A program made the position numbers and the translations under genes. This document shows, one piece after another, positions 1 to 6,581 of a DNA stretch of 22,327 nt (the stretch's first letter is position 1; every line of letters starts with the position of its first letter). The notes under the pieces are model-generated. The model was not told the origin of the DNA and searched no databases. It was given only the letters and a program-made list of their open reading frames with translations. The DNA is from DATAEK01 sp036258055 (lineage in GTDB: Bacteria; Acidobacteriota; Vicinamibacteria; Vicinamibacterales; 2-12-FULL-66-21), in the NCBI GenBank assembly GCA_036258055.1, contig DATAEK010000354.1:1-22327 (forward strand), written 5' to 3'.

Positions 1-405
1 GCGATCGATCTACCCCAGCTGCTCGTGCCCTGGCTGGCTTTCGTGTGGGGTGCGGGTGAGGCGGGAAATCCGTTGTTGCAGAATGTTGGTGTCCCGAGCG
101 CCAGCCTCGTGGAAACGGTCTTTGCCATGGGCGGAATCGAGCTGACACCAGGCGTCGCCTCAGGAGCCGGAAGCCCCGAAGCGATCTGGCAGTCCGCGAT
201 TTGGTGGCACGATTACTATCGCCGCACAGCGGAAGCGCCGGTTGCCAGCCGCGTCAGCGCGGACTCTCCCGCGACGCGCGATTTGGCGGCCCGCGTACCG
301 ACGGGACAGTTCGTCACGCGGCAGCCGGCGGCGGCCGTGGTGGAAGCGGAAGACATCGCACGCCTGACGGCACGCGGCCGCCGGCTTCGCCGGCGCCGGC
401 GCTGA
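1..405 (+). CDS. 3' end of an unrecognised protein (5' end outside window)
   Basis: The frame is open from base 1 and stops with TGA at 403-405, so the gene begins upstream of the window; the in-frame GTG at 25 is only an internal codon candidate. About 134 residues are visible. The first 75 look like a real folded domain, with aromatic-rich segments such as LLVPWLAFVWGAGEAG and AIWQSAIWWHDYYRR. The last 55 are Ala/Arg-rich and end in a run of arginines encoded by a low-complexity GCCGGC-rich stretch (about 371-402). I do not recognise the family and see no catalytic motif. It shares direction with the patatin and GMC genes downstream, but 360 bases of repeats separate them, so co-transcription is uncertain. 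The arginine tail may be a read-through extension into repeat-like DNA. Confidence 0.6.
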   Translation, partial: AIDLPQLLVPWLAFVWGAGEAGNPLLQNVGVPSASLVETVFAMGGIELTPGVASGAGSPEAIWQSAIWWHDYYRRTAEAPVASRVSADSPATRDLAARVPTGQFVTRQPAAAVVEAEDIARLTARGRRLRRRRR

Positions 406-418
406 CGCAAGCGACGAA

Positions 419-509
419 CCAGTTCTCGGTTCTGCGTTCGCAGTTCTCGTTCGGAGGCGCCGCGGTTCCTGGAACCTCTGGAACTGAGAACTGAGAACTG
501 AGAACTGGG
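419..509. repeat. GTTCT/AGAAC tandem repeat arranged as an imperfect inverted repeat
   Basis: The right side (481-508) is four tandem heptamers: GAACTGA three times and then GAACTGG. The left side (419-449) carries the complementary motif AGTTCTC twice with degenerate GTTCTGC and GTTCGCA units between. The two sides form imperfect arms of about 30 bases around a centre containing the palindrome GGTTCCTGGAACC (464-476). The same GTTCT core recurs at 6530-6577 and, degraded, at 21018-21100, always next to gene ends. Function unknown. Confidence 0.8.
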
Positions 510-521
510 AATACTCGGCTT

Positions 522-603
522 CCAGCGGCGCGAGCGAACAGCCTTGAGCCGCAGCGAGCCCGAACGCGCGAGCTGCAGTGTCTGGGGGTGGGGCCCCAGA
601 CAC
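522..603 (+). repeat. G-rich hairpin element, copy A
   Basis: The perfect hairpin lies at 578-603: arm GTGTCTGGGG (578-587), loop GTGGGG (588-593), arm CCCCAGACAC (594-603). It is preceded at 522-537 by CCAGCGGCGCGAGCGA, the same 5' module that begins copies C and D, although the spacer between module and hairpin is longer and different here. The lower stem (GTGTCT/AGACAC) differs from that of the other copies but is still fully paired. Confidence 0.8.
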
Positions 604-616
604 ACTTGGAAAAGAC

Positions 617-650
617 GCGCTGGCAGGCCGTGGGGGTGGGGCCCCAGGAA
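617..650 (+). repeat. G-rich hairpin element, copy B (partial, chimeric)
   Basis: Bases 617-646 are identical to 704-733 of copy C over 30 bases (starting GCGCTGGCAGGCCG and ending in the G-rich loop and CCCCA). The right flank then changes to AGGAACACTGAA, which resembles the flank of copy A (AGACACACTTGG) rather than copy C. As a result the lower stem is no longer complementary. The 5' module CCAGCGGCGCGAGC is absent. This looks like a recombinant or eroded copy. Confidence 0.75.
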
Positions 651-681
651 CACTGAACCTGAAGCAGGCTGTCGTCACTAG

Positions 682-758
682 CCAGCGGCGCGAGCAAAGC
701 GAAGCGCTGGCAGGCCGTGGGGGTGGGGCCCCACGGCAAACCAAAAAAAGAAAAAAGC
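682..758 (+). repeat. G-rich hairpin element, copy C (complete bipartite form)
   Basis: Three parts are visible. A first stem-loop spans 682-710 (CCAGCG at 682-687 pairs with CGCTGG at 705-710). The perfect G-rich hairpin spans 714-737: arm GCCGTGGGG, loop GTGGGG, arm CCCCACGGC. An A-rich tail runs at 738-756. All three parts recur in the same order in copy D. The tail ends eight bases before the patatin start codon (766), so the element occupies the 5' leader of that gene, where no clear Shine-Dalgarno sequence is visible. Confidence 0.8.
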
Positions 759-765
759 TACTCAC

Positions 766-2286
766 ATGCCGAAACGCTCTCTCATCCTCGCCGGCGGTGG
801 ACTCAAGGTTGGATTTCAGGCCGGTGTGCTCCAGGTCTGGCTCGACGAGGCCGCGCTGAAATTCGACCACGCCGACGGCGCAAGCGGCGGCTGTTTCAAC
901 CTCGCGATGTACTGCCAGGGAATGACGGGCGGCAAGATCGCGGACAACTGGCGGCAGCTCGATCCGTTTCTGCCGGTGGACCTGAACTGGGAGCACTACT
1001 GGAAGCTCCTGAACGCCCCCTCGCTCTTGACCTACGACCGGTTCCGGCAGAAGGTCCTGCCGTTCTGGGGCATCGACTGGGCCAAGATCCGCGCGGGCTC
1101 GCGACTTGGCACGTTCAACATCTTCAACTTCTCGAAGAAGCGGCTCGACGTCGTCCCCAACAACGAGATGACCGAGGATCACCTCATTGCGGGCGTGTCA
1201 CTGCCGATGTGGTTTCCGCCCGTCAAGATCGGCGGCGACACCTGCTTCGACGCGGTGTACATCTCGGACGCGAACGTGGAGGAAGCGATTCGGCGCGGCG
1301 CAGACGAGCTCTGGGCGATCTGGACGGTGAGCACCCGCGACGAGTGGCGGGACGGCTTCGTCGCCGAGTACTTCCAGATCATCGAGACCGTCGCGGACAC
1401 GAACTTTTTCACGATGTGGAACCGCATCGGTGAGAGCAACAAGCGCATCGCCGCCGGGCAGAGCGGAGAGTTCGGCCGCCACATCGAGCTGAAGCTGCTT
1501 CAGGCCGAAGTGCCCGTTCACTACCTGTTCAACTTCTCGCGCGACCGCATGGCGGAATCGGTCAACCTCGGCGTGAAGATGGCGCGCGAGTGGTGCCAGG
1601 CCAATAACGTCCCGCTCGTCAATCCCGGTGCGCCGGTCACGGTTTCGCCGCCGCCGGCCAAAACGTCCATCCGGTTCACGGAACAAATGAAGGGACACGC
1701 AGCAGCCGGCGAAACTGACCCGGAAGCGGGCAAACGCAAGGGCAAGGCCGACGGCACTCGACTGGACGTCAAGCTGACGATCATCATGGACGACGCGGAT
1801 GCGTTCCTGACCGACCCGAACCACGAAGCCCGTATCGAAGGAACAGTGGAGAGCCCGATCCTCGGTGGACAGCGGCCGGTTCAGAGCGGGACGTTCAACC
1901 TGCTCGTCCACGACACGGATCCCCGCAAGAAACAGATGCGGTATCGCATCGTTACCTCCGACGGCGCCGGTCAGCCCGTGACGTTCACTGGCGTCAAGTT
2001 CGTGGAGAACGACGATGGCATCGACGCGTGGCACGACACGACGACACTCTACGTGAAGTTGTTCGATGGCGTCGTCGACGCGGCCCACGAGGCGGCCGCG
2101 CACGTTCGCGGGGCGGGAATCATTCAGATCCAGCCGCTCGACTTCCTGCAGCAGATGACCACGTTCCGGACCGAAGGACCGTCGCTCGCGGCGCGGATCG
2201 GCGCGCTCAATCGCTTCGGCGCGCTGTTCCTCGGCAAGCTGTGGGACGTCTACGGCCGCCCGGCGGCAAATGCCACCCCAGCGTAG
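766..2286 (+). CDS. patatin-like phospholipase with C-terminal GMC-associated module
   Basis: This is a serine acyl hydrolase of the patatin fold (506 aa), expected to cleave acyl esters of lipids with a Ser-Asp dyad. Visible motifs are the oxyanion-hole stretch GGGLKVG (residues 10-16) and the nucleophile elbow G38-A-S40-G-G42. The catalytic Asp is most likely D162, which sits 16 residues before the conserved GAD as in the bacterial RssA type; it is followed by Ala, not the usual Gly. D168 is a second candidate. There is no signal peptide. Residues about 300-500 form an extra beta-rich module (from IRFTEQMKG through DDADAFL to DTTTLYVKL) that I associate from memory with large multidomain GMC oxidoreductases. 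The GMC gene starts three bases after this stop codon, so the two are surely co-translated. The substrate is unknown; a lipid or steryl ester is a reasonable guess. Confidence 0.88.
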   Translation: MPKRSLILAGGGLKVGFQAGVLQVWLDEAALKFDHADGASGGCFNLAMYCQGMTGGKIADNWRQLDPFLPVDLNWEHYWKLLNAPSLLTYDRFRQKVLPFWGIDWAKIRAGSRLGTFNIFNFSKKRLDVVPNNEMTEDHLIAGVSLPMWFPPVKIGGDTCFDAVYISDANVEEAIRRGADELWAIWTVSTRDEWRDGFVAEYFQIIETVADTNFFTMWNRIGESNKRIAAGQSGEFGRHIELKLLQAEVPVHYLFNFSRDRMAESVNLGVKMAREWCQANNVPLVNPGAPVTVSPPPAKTSIRFTEQMKGHAAAGETDPEAGKRKGKADGTRLDVKLTIIMDDADAFLTDPNHEARIEGTVESPILGGQRPVQSGTFNLLVHDTDPRKKQMRYRIVTSDGAGQPVTFTGVKFVENDDGIDAWHDTTTLYVKLFDGVVDAAHEAAAHVRGAGIIQIQPLDFLQQMTTFRTEGPSLAARIGALNRFGALFLGKLWDVYGRPAANATPA

Positions 2287-2289
2287 GCT

Positions 2290-3861
2290 ATGCCTCCCTC
2301 CACCGACTTCGATATCGTGATTGTCGGGAGCGGATTCGGCGGATCCGTCTGCGCTTTCCGATTGGCGAGCGCCGGCGCGAGCGTGCTCGTGCTCGAGCGC
2401 GGACGCCGCTGGAGTCCGGCTACGTTTCCACGCAAGCCGACCGATCCGTGGATCTGGGATCCGCGGCAGCCGGAGCGGAAGCACGGCTGGTTCGACTTCC
2501 GCATCTTCCCCAACATGACGGTGGTGCAAGGCGCGGGCGTGGGCGGCGGGTCTCTCGTCTACGCGAACATCTCGGTCAACGCGAAGAAGGAAACGTTCAA
2601 CTCGGGCTGGCCTCCCGAGATCCGGTTCGACGAGCTGCAGGATCATTACGAGGCCGTCCGGGTGGCGATGAGCGTGGCCCCGGTGCCGACCAATCAGTGG
2701 CCGGAGCGCACGAAGCTGGTGCACGACGCCGCCAACGCCGCGGGCTACGGAAACCGGTTCCGGCGTCTCGACCTGGCCGTGACGTTCGACGATCAGTGGA
2801 ACTACCAGCTTCCGGATCCGCACAACCCGCAACACTCGAAGAAAGCGCCAAACGCGTTCGGCGTCGAACAGGGCACGTGCGTGCACCTTGGCAACTGCGA
2901 CATCGGGTGCGACGTCAACGCGCGCAACACCCTCGACCTGAACTACCTCGCCGGCGCCGAGCAGCATCACGCCGAGGTCCGACCGCTTCATCTCGCGCGC
3001 GGCATCGCGCCGATCGCCGGCGGCTACGAGGTACGGTACGACGAAATTACGGACGCGGGTACTCTCAAGCCGGGAAGCGTCAGCGGGCGGATTGTCGTGA
3101 TCGCCGCGGGCTCGCTGGGATCGACCGAGCTGCTGCTGCAATCAAAGGCCGCGGGGTTGTTGCCGGACGTCAGCGCGAGGCTCGGCCAGGGTTGGAGCAG
3201 CAACGGCGACTTCCTGACGCCGGCGCTGCATTTCTTCCGCAACGTGAACCCCACACGCGGCCCGACGATCACCGCGGCCATCGATCTGCTCGACGGCGAA
3301 TTCAACGGCAGGGAGATCTTCGTCGAGGACGGCGGCCTTCCGGATCTCGGCCGGGCATGGCTGCAGGAGTTTGCTACGCGCGACGCCGCTGATCCCCAAG
3401 AGGCGCGGGTCATCGCCAGCCTGCTGCCCCTCCTGAGCGGCGGTCAGTTCTTGCAGCACGTGATGCCCTGGTTCGCGCAGTCGCGCGATGCCGCGGATGG
3501 CCGCCTCTCGCTCAAGAACGGTCAGCTCTGGCTGGACTGGGACGTGTCGGCGTCTCGCGAAACGATGGACGCCGTCGCGTCCATTCATCGGAAGCTCGCG
3601 TTCCTCACCGCCGGCATGCCTCTGACCCCCGTCACCTGGACGGTCGGGCACGATCTGATCACGCCGCATCCGCTCGGCGGCTGCAACATGGGACGATCGC
3701 CAGCCGATGGCGTCGTCGATCACCTCGGTCAGGTGTTCAACTATCCGAACCTTCACGTGGCAGACGGCGCGATCATCCCGAAGGCGATCGGTCTCAACCC
3801 GTCGAAGACCATCGCGGCGCTCGCCGAGCGGATCGCCAAAGGCCTCATCCAGAAACTGTAG
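2290..3861 (+). CDS. GMC-family oxidoreductase, cholesterol-oxidase-like
   Basis: An FAD-dependent alcohol oxidase or dehydrogenase of the GMC family, 523 aa, no signal peptide. The N-terminal dinucleotide fold is clear: VGSGFGG (12-18) followed by E36 at the end of the second strand. The second flavin motif, GAGVGGGSLVYA, starts at residue 81. A Cys-rich segment CVHLGNCDIGC around residues 197-207 and the C-terminal block with H460 (PHPLGGC) and N503 (GLNPSKT) resemble the substrate and active-site residues of class I cholesterol oxidases. That is family knowledge; the actual substrate could be any bulky secondary alcohol. The start ATG follows the patatin stop by three bases, which implies a translationally coupled operon in which the lipase could feed the oxidase. 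No terminator is obvious after the stop codon. Confidence 0.9.
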   Translation: MPPSTDFDIVIVGSGFGGSVCAFRLASAGASVLVLERGRRWSPATFPRKPTDPWIWDPRQPERKHGWFDFRIFPNMTVVQGAGVGGGSLVYANISVNAKKETFNSGWPPEIRFDELQDHYEAVRVAMSVAPVPTNQWPERTKLVHDAANAAGYGNRFRRLDLAVTFDDQWNYQLPDPHNPQHSKKAPNAFGVEQGTCVHLGNCDIGCDVNARNTLDLNYLAGAEQHHAEVRPLHLARGIAPIAGGYEVRYDEITDAGTLKPGSVSGRIVVIAAGSLGSTELLLQSKAAGLLPDVSARLGQGWSSNGDFLTPALHFFRNVNPTRGPTITAAIDLLDGEFNGREIFVEDGGLPDLGRAWLQEFATRDAADPQEARVIASLLPLLSGGQFLQHVMPWFAQSRDAADGRLSLKNGQLWLDWDVSASRETMDAVASIHRKLAFLTAGMPLTPVTWTVGHDLITPHPLGGCNMGRSPADGVVDHLGQVFNYPNLHVADGAIIPKAIGLNPSKTIAALAERIAKGLIQKL

Positions 3862-3927
3862 AGTGCAGTTGCGTGCAGCAAAGATCGACCCGCCGACTAA
3901 TGTTCACGATCTGGCAGACTTGCGTTC

Positions 3928-3933
3928 TATACT
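3928..3933 (+). promoter_or_regulatory. possible -10 box (TATACT) upstream of the CHRD gene
   Basis: TATACTCC occurs here, about 130 bases before the CHRD gene start, and again at 5494-5501 before the aldolase-like gene. No convincing -35 element is found at 16-18 bases upstream, so the assignment rests on the shared octamer and position only. Confidence 0.3.
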
Positions 3934-4050
3934 CCCTCCAACCTCGACATCCAAGTCATTTGTCAATAGCTGGTTACGCAGGCGCATTCCAATTCGGCAA
4001 GGGTCTGGAGTTTGCTGGGACGCGCGCGACAAGTTCTCTTCAATGAGTCT

Positions 4051-4057
4051 GGGAGGT
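4051..4057 (+). promoter_or_regulatory. Shine-Dalgarno GGGAGGT deciding the CHRD start
   Basis: A strong anti-16S match six bases before the ATG at 4064. It lies downstream of the alternative in-frame ATG at 4043, which argues against that longer start. Confidence 0.8.
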
Positions 4058-4063
4058 CCCATC

Positions 4064-4645
4064 ATGCGGACGCGATCCTGGGTTCTGGTCGGCGTGATGC
4101 TGCTCTGGTCGAGCGCAGCGCATGCGGCCGTGATCAACTACTACGCAAGTCTGACGGGCCCCAAAGAGAATCCGGTCAACGCATCGCCCGGCACCGGCTT
4201 CGCGCGGGTCACCTACGACACGGTGTTGCACACCTTGGACGTGAATGTCGATTTCCAAGATCTTCTTGGCAACACTACGGCATCGCACATTCACTGCTGC
4301 GTGAGCCCGCCAGGGACCGCCGGTGTGGCCACGACGACACCGACCTTTCAGAACTTCCCACTCGGGGTGACATCCGGCAGCTACAGCCGAGTGCTGGACC
4401 TGACGTTGGCCAGCAGCTGGAATCCCGCGTTCATCGCCGCCAATGGCGGAACGACGGCATCCGCAGAGGCCGTGCTGGCGGCTGGACTTGCAGCTGGAAC
4501 GTCGTATTTCAACATCCACACGAGCCTGCCACTCGGGTTTCCTGGCGGCGAGATTCGCGACTTCCTGGTCGCCCCGGAACCAGCCACGATGGCACTGCTC
4601 GGCTTCGGCGTGCTGGCCGCGCTCAGACGTCGGCGCACGCGCTGA
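4064..4645 (+). CDS. secreted CHRD-domain protein with PEP-CTERM sorting signal
   Basis: Predicted 193 aa. The start at 4064 is supported by GGGAGGT at 4051-4057, six bases upstream, and by the signal peptide that follows (MRTRSWVLVGVMLLWSSAAHA, cleavage likely after AHA). An upstream in-frame ATG at 4043 would put the Shine-Dalgarno inside the gene. Residues about 25-170 match the CHRD (chordin-like) pattern, including ASHIHCC and the closing FPGGEIRDFL. The C terminus has the classic PEP-CTERM layout: PEPATMALL, a short hydrophobic helix, then RRRRTR. Such proteins are exported, then processed by an exosortase and placed at the surface or in the extracellular matrix. No exosortase gene is in this window. 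The gene stands alone, ended by the terminator at 4677-4717. Confidence 0.9.
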   Translation: MRTRSWVLVGVMLLWSSAAHAAVINYYASLTGPKENPVNASPGTGFARVTYDTVLHTLDVNVDFQDLLGNTTASHIHCCVSPPGTAGVATTTPTFQNFPLGVTSGSYSRVLDLTLASSWNPAFIAANGGTTASAEAVLAAGLAAGTSYFNIHTSLPLGFPGGEIRDFLVAPEPATMALLGFGVLAALRRRRTR

Positions 4646-4676
4646 ACCGATCGCTCGATCTTCACGGCTCCCCTGA

Positions 4677-4717
4677 AACGCCGCGTCTGCTCCGGCAGGC
4701 GCGGCGTTCGTCGTTTT
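4677..4717 (+). terminator. rho-independent terminator between convergent genes
   Basis: A 14-base-pair stem (4677-4690 with 4695-4708, one G-T wobble) closed by the tetraloop TCCG is followed by a T-rich stretch CGTCGTTTT to 4717. It lies 31 bases after the CHRD stop and 18 bases from the J-domain gene's 3' end. On the other strand the stem is followed by only three T, so it is mainly a + strand terminator. Confidence 0.85.
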
Positions 4718-4735
4718 CAAGACCGGCTGACGCCG

Positions 4736-5281
4736 TCAGCGCGTCACCAGGCGCAAAAGAAGAACGACTTGATCGAGGACATACCAGAGGCCGAGCGAGC
4801 GCCGGCCGATCACTGCGCCAAGCACGCCGGACAGAACGATCACCGCAAAGATGTAGCCGGGAGACCCGGCAATCGGGCCGTGGAGGGCGGGGATCACCAG
4901 CAACCCGGCCAGCGCACCAAACATTGCGAAGACCACGCCGGCCATGATCTCTTCGATGCGACGCGCCGCGTGGCCACGGCGAATGGCTTCCTCGAGCTCG
5001 TAATCGGTCCACGGTTCGTCGGCACCAGTCGCTTTGCTGATGCGATGGTGCCGCAGCGGTGCATCGCGGATCAGTTCGGAGGCGGCGTTCAGCTGAATCA
5101 TCAGCTCGGTCGCTCGCTGCTGATCGGGAGAGCCCTCGGCACACCTGTCGGGATGACGCAGCGCCGCGAGCTGCCGGAAGGCACGTCTGATGTCGCCGGG
5201 CGTCGCGGTGTAGGGGACTTCCAGCACCGCATACGCGTTCATCAGCGCGTAGATGTCGGGTTTCGTGCCGGTGGACGGCAT
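4736..5281 (-). CDS. membrane-anchored J-domain (DnaJ-like) protein
   Basis: Predicted 181 aa from the ATG at 5281; a GTG at 5296 would add five residues, and neither start has a clear ribosome binding site. The N-terminal J domain (about residues 14-75) has the diagnostic HPD tripeptide at 43-45, in ALRHPDRC, after the helix DIRRAFRQLA. J domains stimulate the ATPase of a DnaK-type Hsp70. There is no Gly/Phe region or zinc-binding domain, so this is not a canonical DnaJ. The C-terminal half carries two membrane helices (about 112-132 and 142-161) and a third hydrophobic stretch, so the J domain is probably tethered on the cytoplasmic face. A perfect small hairpin (4726-4740, GCTGAC-GCC-GTCAGC) straddles the stop codon. 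The client is unknown. Confidence 0.85.
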   Translation of the reverse strand: MPSTGTKPDIYALMNAYAVLEVPYTATPGDIRRAFRQLAALRHPDRCAEGSPDQQRATELMIQLNAASELIRDAPLRHHRISKATGADEPWTDYELEEAIRRGHAARRIEEIMAGVVFAMFGALAGLLVIPALHGPIAGSPGYIFAVIVLSGVLGAVIGRRSLGLWYVLDQVVLLLRLVTR

Positions 5282-5493
5282 GATTCTGCCGTCCACCGTT
5301 CACACTGAGTGCCATCCGAAACCGCCGCCTGCCGACGGCCGGAGCCGATCCGCCCGCGCGGATTTGTCGTTCGACTGTCTGTTTTGTAATTTCCGGGTTC
5401 GCCGCCGATCATCAGACGACGGCGTTCCGTTGAAACCTTTCGCCGACGCAGTCGCCTGCGTACGGTCGGATGTCCTGCCGTGGTCACCTCGCA

Positions 5494-5499
5494 TATACT
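5494..5499 (+). promoter_or_regulatory. possible -10 box (TATACT) upstream of the aldolase-like gene
   Basis: TATACTCC lies 26 bases before the GTG at 5525, a fitting distance for a short leader containing the GAGGAGG ribosome binding site at 5514-5520. No good -35 is visible. The region 5282-5524 is a divergent promoter region shared with the J-domain gene. Confidence 0.4.
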
Positions 5500-5513
5500 C
5501 CGCTTGGCTTTAC

Positions 5514-5520
5514 GAGGAGG
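5514..5520 (+). promoter_or_regulatory. Shine-Dalgarno GAGGAGG selecting the GTG start at 5525
   Basis: A near-perfect ribosome binding site four bases before the GTG at 5525. It lies inside any longer reading from 5480 and therefore argues for the shorter protein, which then begins directly with a signal peptide. Confidence 0.75.
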
Positions 5521-5524
5521 AAAC

Positions 5525-6535
5525 GTGCGCGCTCGACTGACGCTGGCGGTCTTGGCACTCACCACGCTCGGAGGGATCCTCGTCGCGCAGACGCCGGCCC
5601 GCCAGCGACTGAATCCGGTGATCGATCTGCTCGAGCAAGGCAAACCGGTGTTCGGGCTGTACGCGCCGAGCAATCGGCGCGGCCGCGGCGGCACCGCCAG
5701 CGCGACCCCGGCACCCGACACGCCGCAAAAAGCGCCGCTCGAGCTCGCGAAGGATGCACTCGCGTACAAGTCCAGCGACTACATCTTCGATGGCAGCATG
5801 GAGGGCGGGCTCGATCGCGGGTTTCCGAACTTCGCGGAGTTCGTGAAGGGCATGCAGGAGGCCGGCCCGCTCACCAAAGCGCCGTTCCTGCACTTCACGC
5901 ATCCGCTCGTGGTCAAGACACCGATGATTGCGCCCGATCCGGCAAAGGCCATCGAGAACATCAGCCGTCAGCTCAACGTGGGCGTGAGCGGGATCGTCTT
6001 CGTGGGCGTCGAGAGCGCAGACGAGGTTCGTCAGGGCCTCGCGGCGATGCGCTTCAAGTCAAAGGGTGGCACGCGCCCCGAGGATGTCGGGAGCGCACCG
6101 GCGTACTGGGGGATGACCGACGCGAAGTACCGGGAGAAGGCGGATCTGTGGCCGCTCAACCCGGACGGCGAGCTTATGAACTGGACGATCGTGGAGAGCA
6201 AGCAGGGGCTCGCGCACGTGCGCGAGATCGCCGCCGTCAAAGGCATCAGTGTGCTGTTCCCCGGTGCGGGCACGCTGCGCGGTGTGTTCTCCACGACCAA
6301 CGCCGACGGCCAGCGCGTGCTCGACGAGGCCGGCTGGGAAGGCGCGATCCAGCAGGTGCTTGCCGCGTGCAAAGAGTTCAAGGTCCCTTGCGGCTACCCG
6401 GCCACGGCGAACGACATCGAGATGCGCATGAAACAGGGCTTCAGCGTTTTTGTGATCAACTGGGGCGACGCCGGCTTCAAGACCGTGGACATCGGCCGGC
6501 GCGTCGGGGGGAGGGAGAGCTCGAATCAGTTCTAG
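5525..6535 (+). CDS. secreted HpcH/HpaI aldolase-like protein, metal site altered
   Basis: Predicted 336 aa. Residues 1-21 form a signal peptide (MRARLTLAVLALTTLGGILVA), so the product is exported. The rest follows the HpcH/HpaI aldolase / citrate-lyase-beta TIM-barrel pattern, a family that normally makes or splits 2-keto-3-deoxy acids with a divalent metal. The block GIVFVGVESADEVRQGL and the metal-ligand Glu (E224 in IVESKQG) are present. However, the usual Glu-His pair of the D-x-E-H-G motif reads E93-G94, and the second metal ligand, normally Asp in a G-x-x-D-L motif, is T250 in GAGTLRG. Loss of these residues plus export suggests a changed or lost aldolase activity. The last two codons (TTC TAG) lie within the GGTTCTNN repeat, so the repeat supplies the stop codon. 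Confidence 0.82.
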   Translation: MRARLTLAVLALTTLGGILVAQTPARQRLNPVIDLLEQGKPVFGLYAPSNRRGRGGTASATPAPDTPQKAPLELAKDALAYKSSDYIFDGSMEGGLDRGFPNFAEFVKGMQEAGPLTKAPFLHFTHPLVVKTPMIAPDPAKAIENISRQLNVGVSGIVFVGVESADEVRQGLAAMRFKSKGGTRPEDVGSAPAYWGMTDAKYREKADLWPLNPDGELMNWTIVESKQGLAHVREIAAVKGISVLFPGAGTLRGVFSTTNADGQRVLDEAGWEGAIQQVLAACKEFKVPCGYPATANDIEMRMKQGFSVFVINWGDAGFKTVDIGRRVGGRESSNQF

Positions 6536-6577
6536 GGTTCTAAGGTTCTCGGGTTCTAAGGTTCTCGGGTTCTAGGG
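6530..6577. repeat. octamer tandem repeat GGTTCTNN at a gene end
   Basis: Six tandem units of the form GGTTCT plus AA, CG or AG are seen (the first is partial: TTCTAG at 6530-6535), with AA and CG units alternating to give a 16-base higher-order period. It fills the whole space between the convergent aldolase-like and ADOP genes. The first unit contains the aldolase stop codon. It is related in core sequence to the heptamers at 481-508. Confidence 0.85.
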
Positions 6578-6581
6578 TCAC

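Noticed and set aside
481..508. CRISPR array
   Set aside because: The repeats are seven bases long and directly abutting with no spacers, so they are simple tandem repeats.
581..735. G-quadruplex as the main explanation for the G-rich repeats
   Set aside because: Each copy has only two adjacent G-runs; the perfect arms and paired variation fit a hairpin better. An intermolecular quadruplex cannot be excluded.
1198..3141. A 647-codon open frame on the minus strand
   Set aside because: It is antisense to the well-supported patatin and GMC genes and its product is low-complexity and Arg/Val/Asp-rich with no motif; high GC leaves such frames open by chance.
3707..4063. Longer start for the CHRD protein
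   Set aside because: It would overlap the GMC gene and place the signal peptide in the interior; the Shine-Dalgarno at 4051 fixes the start at 4064.
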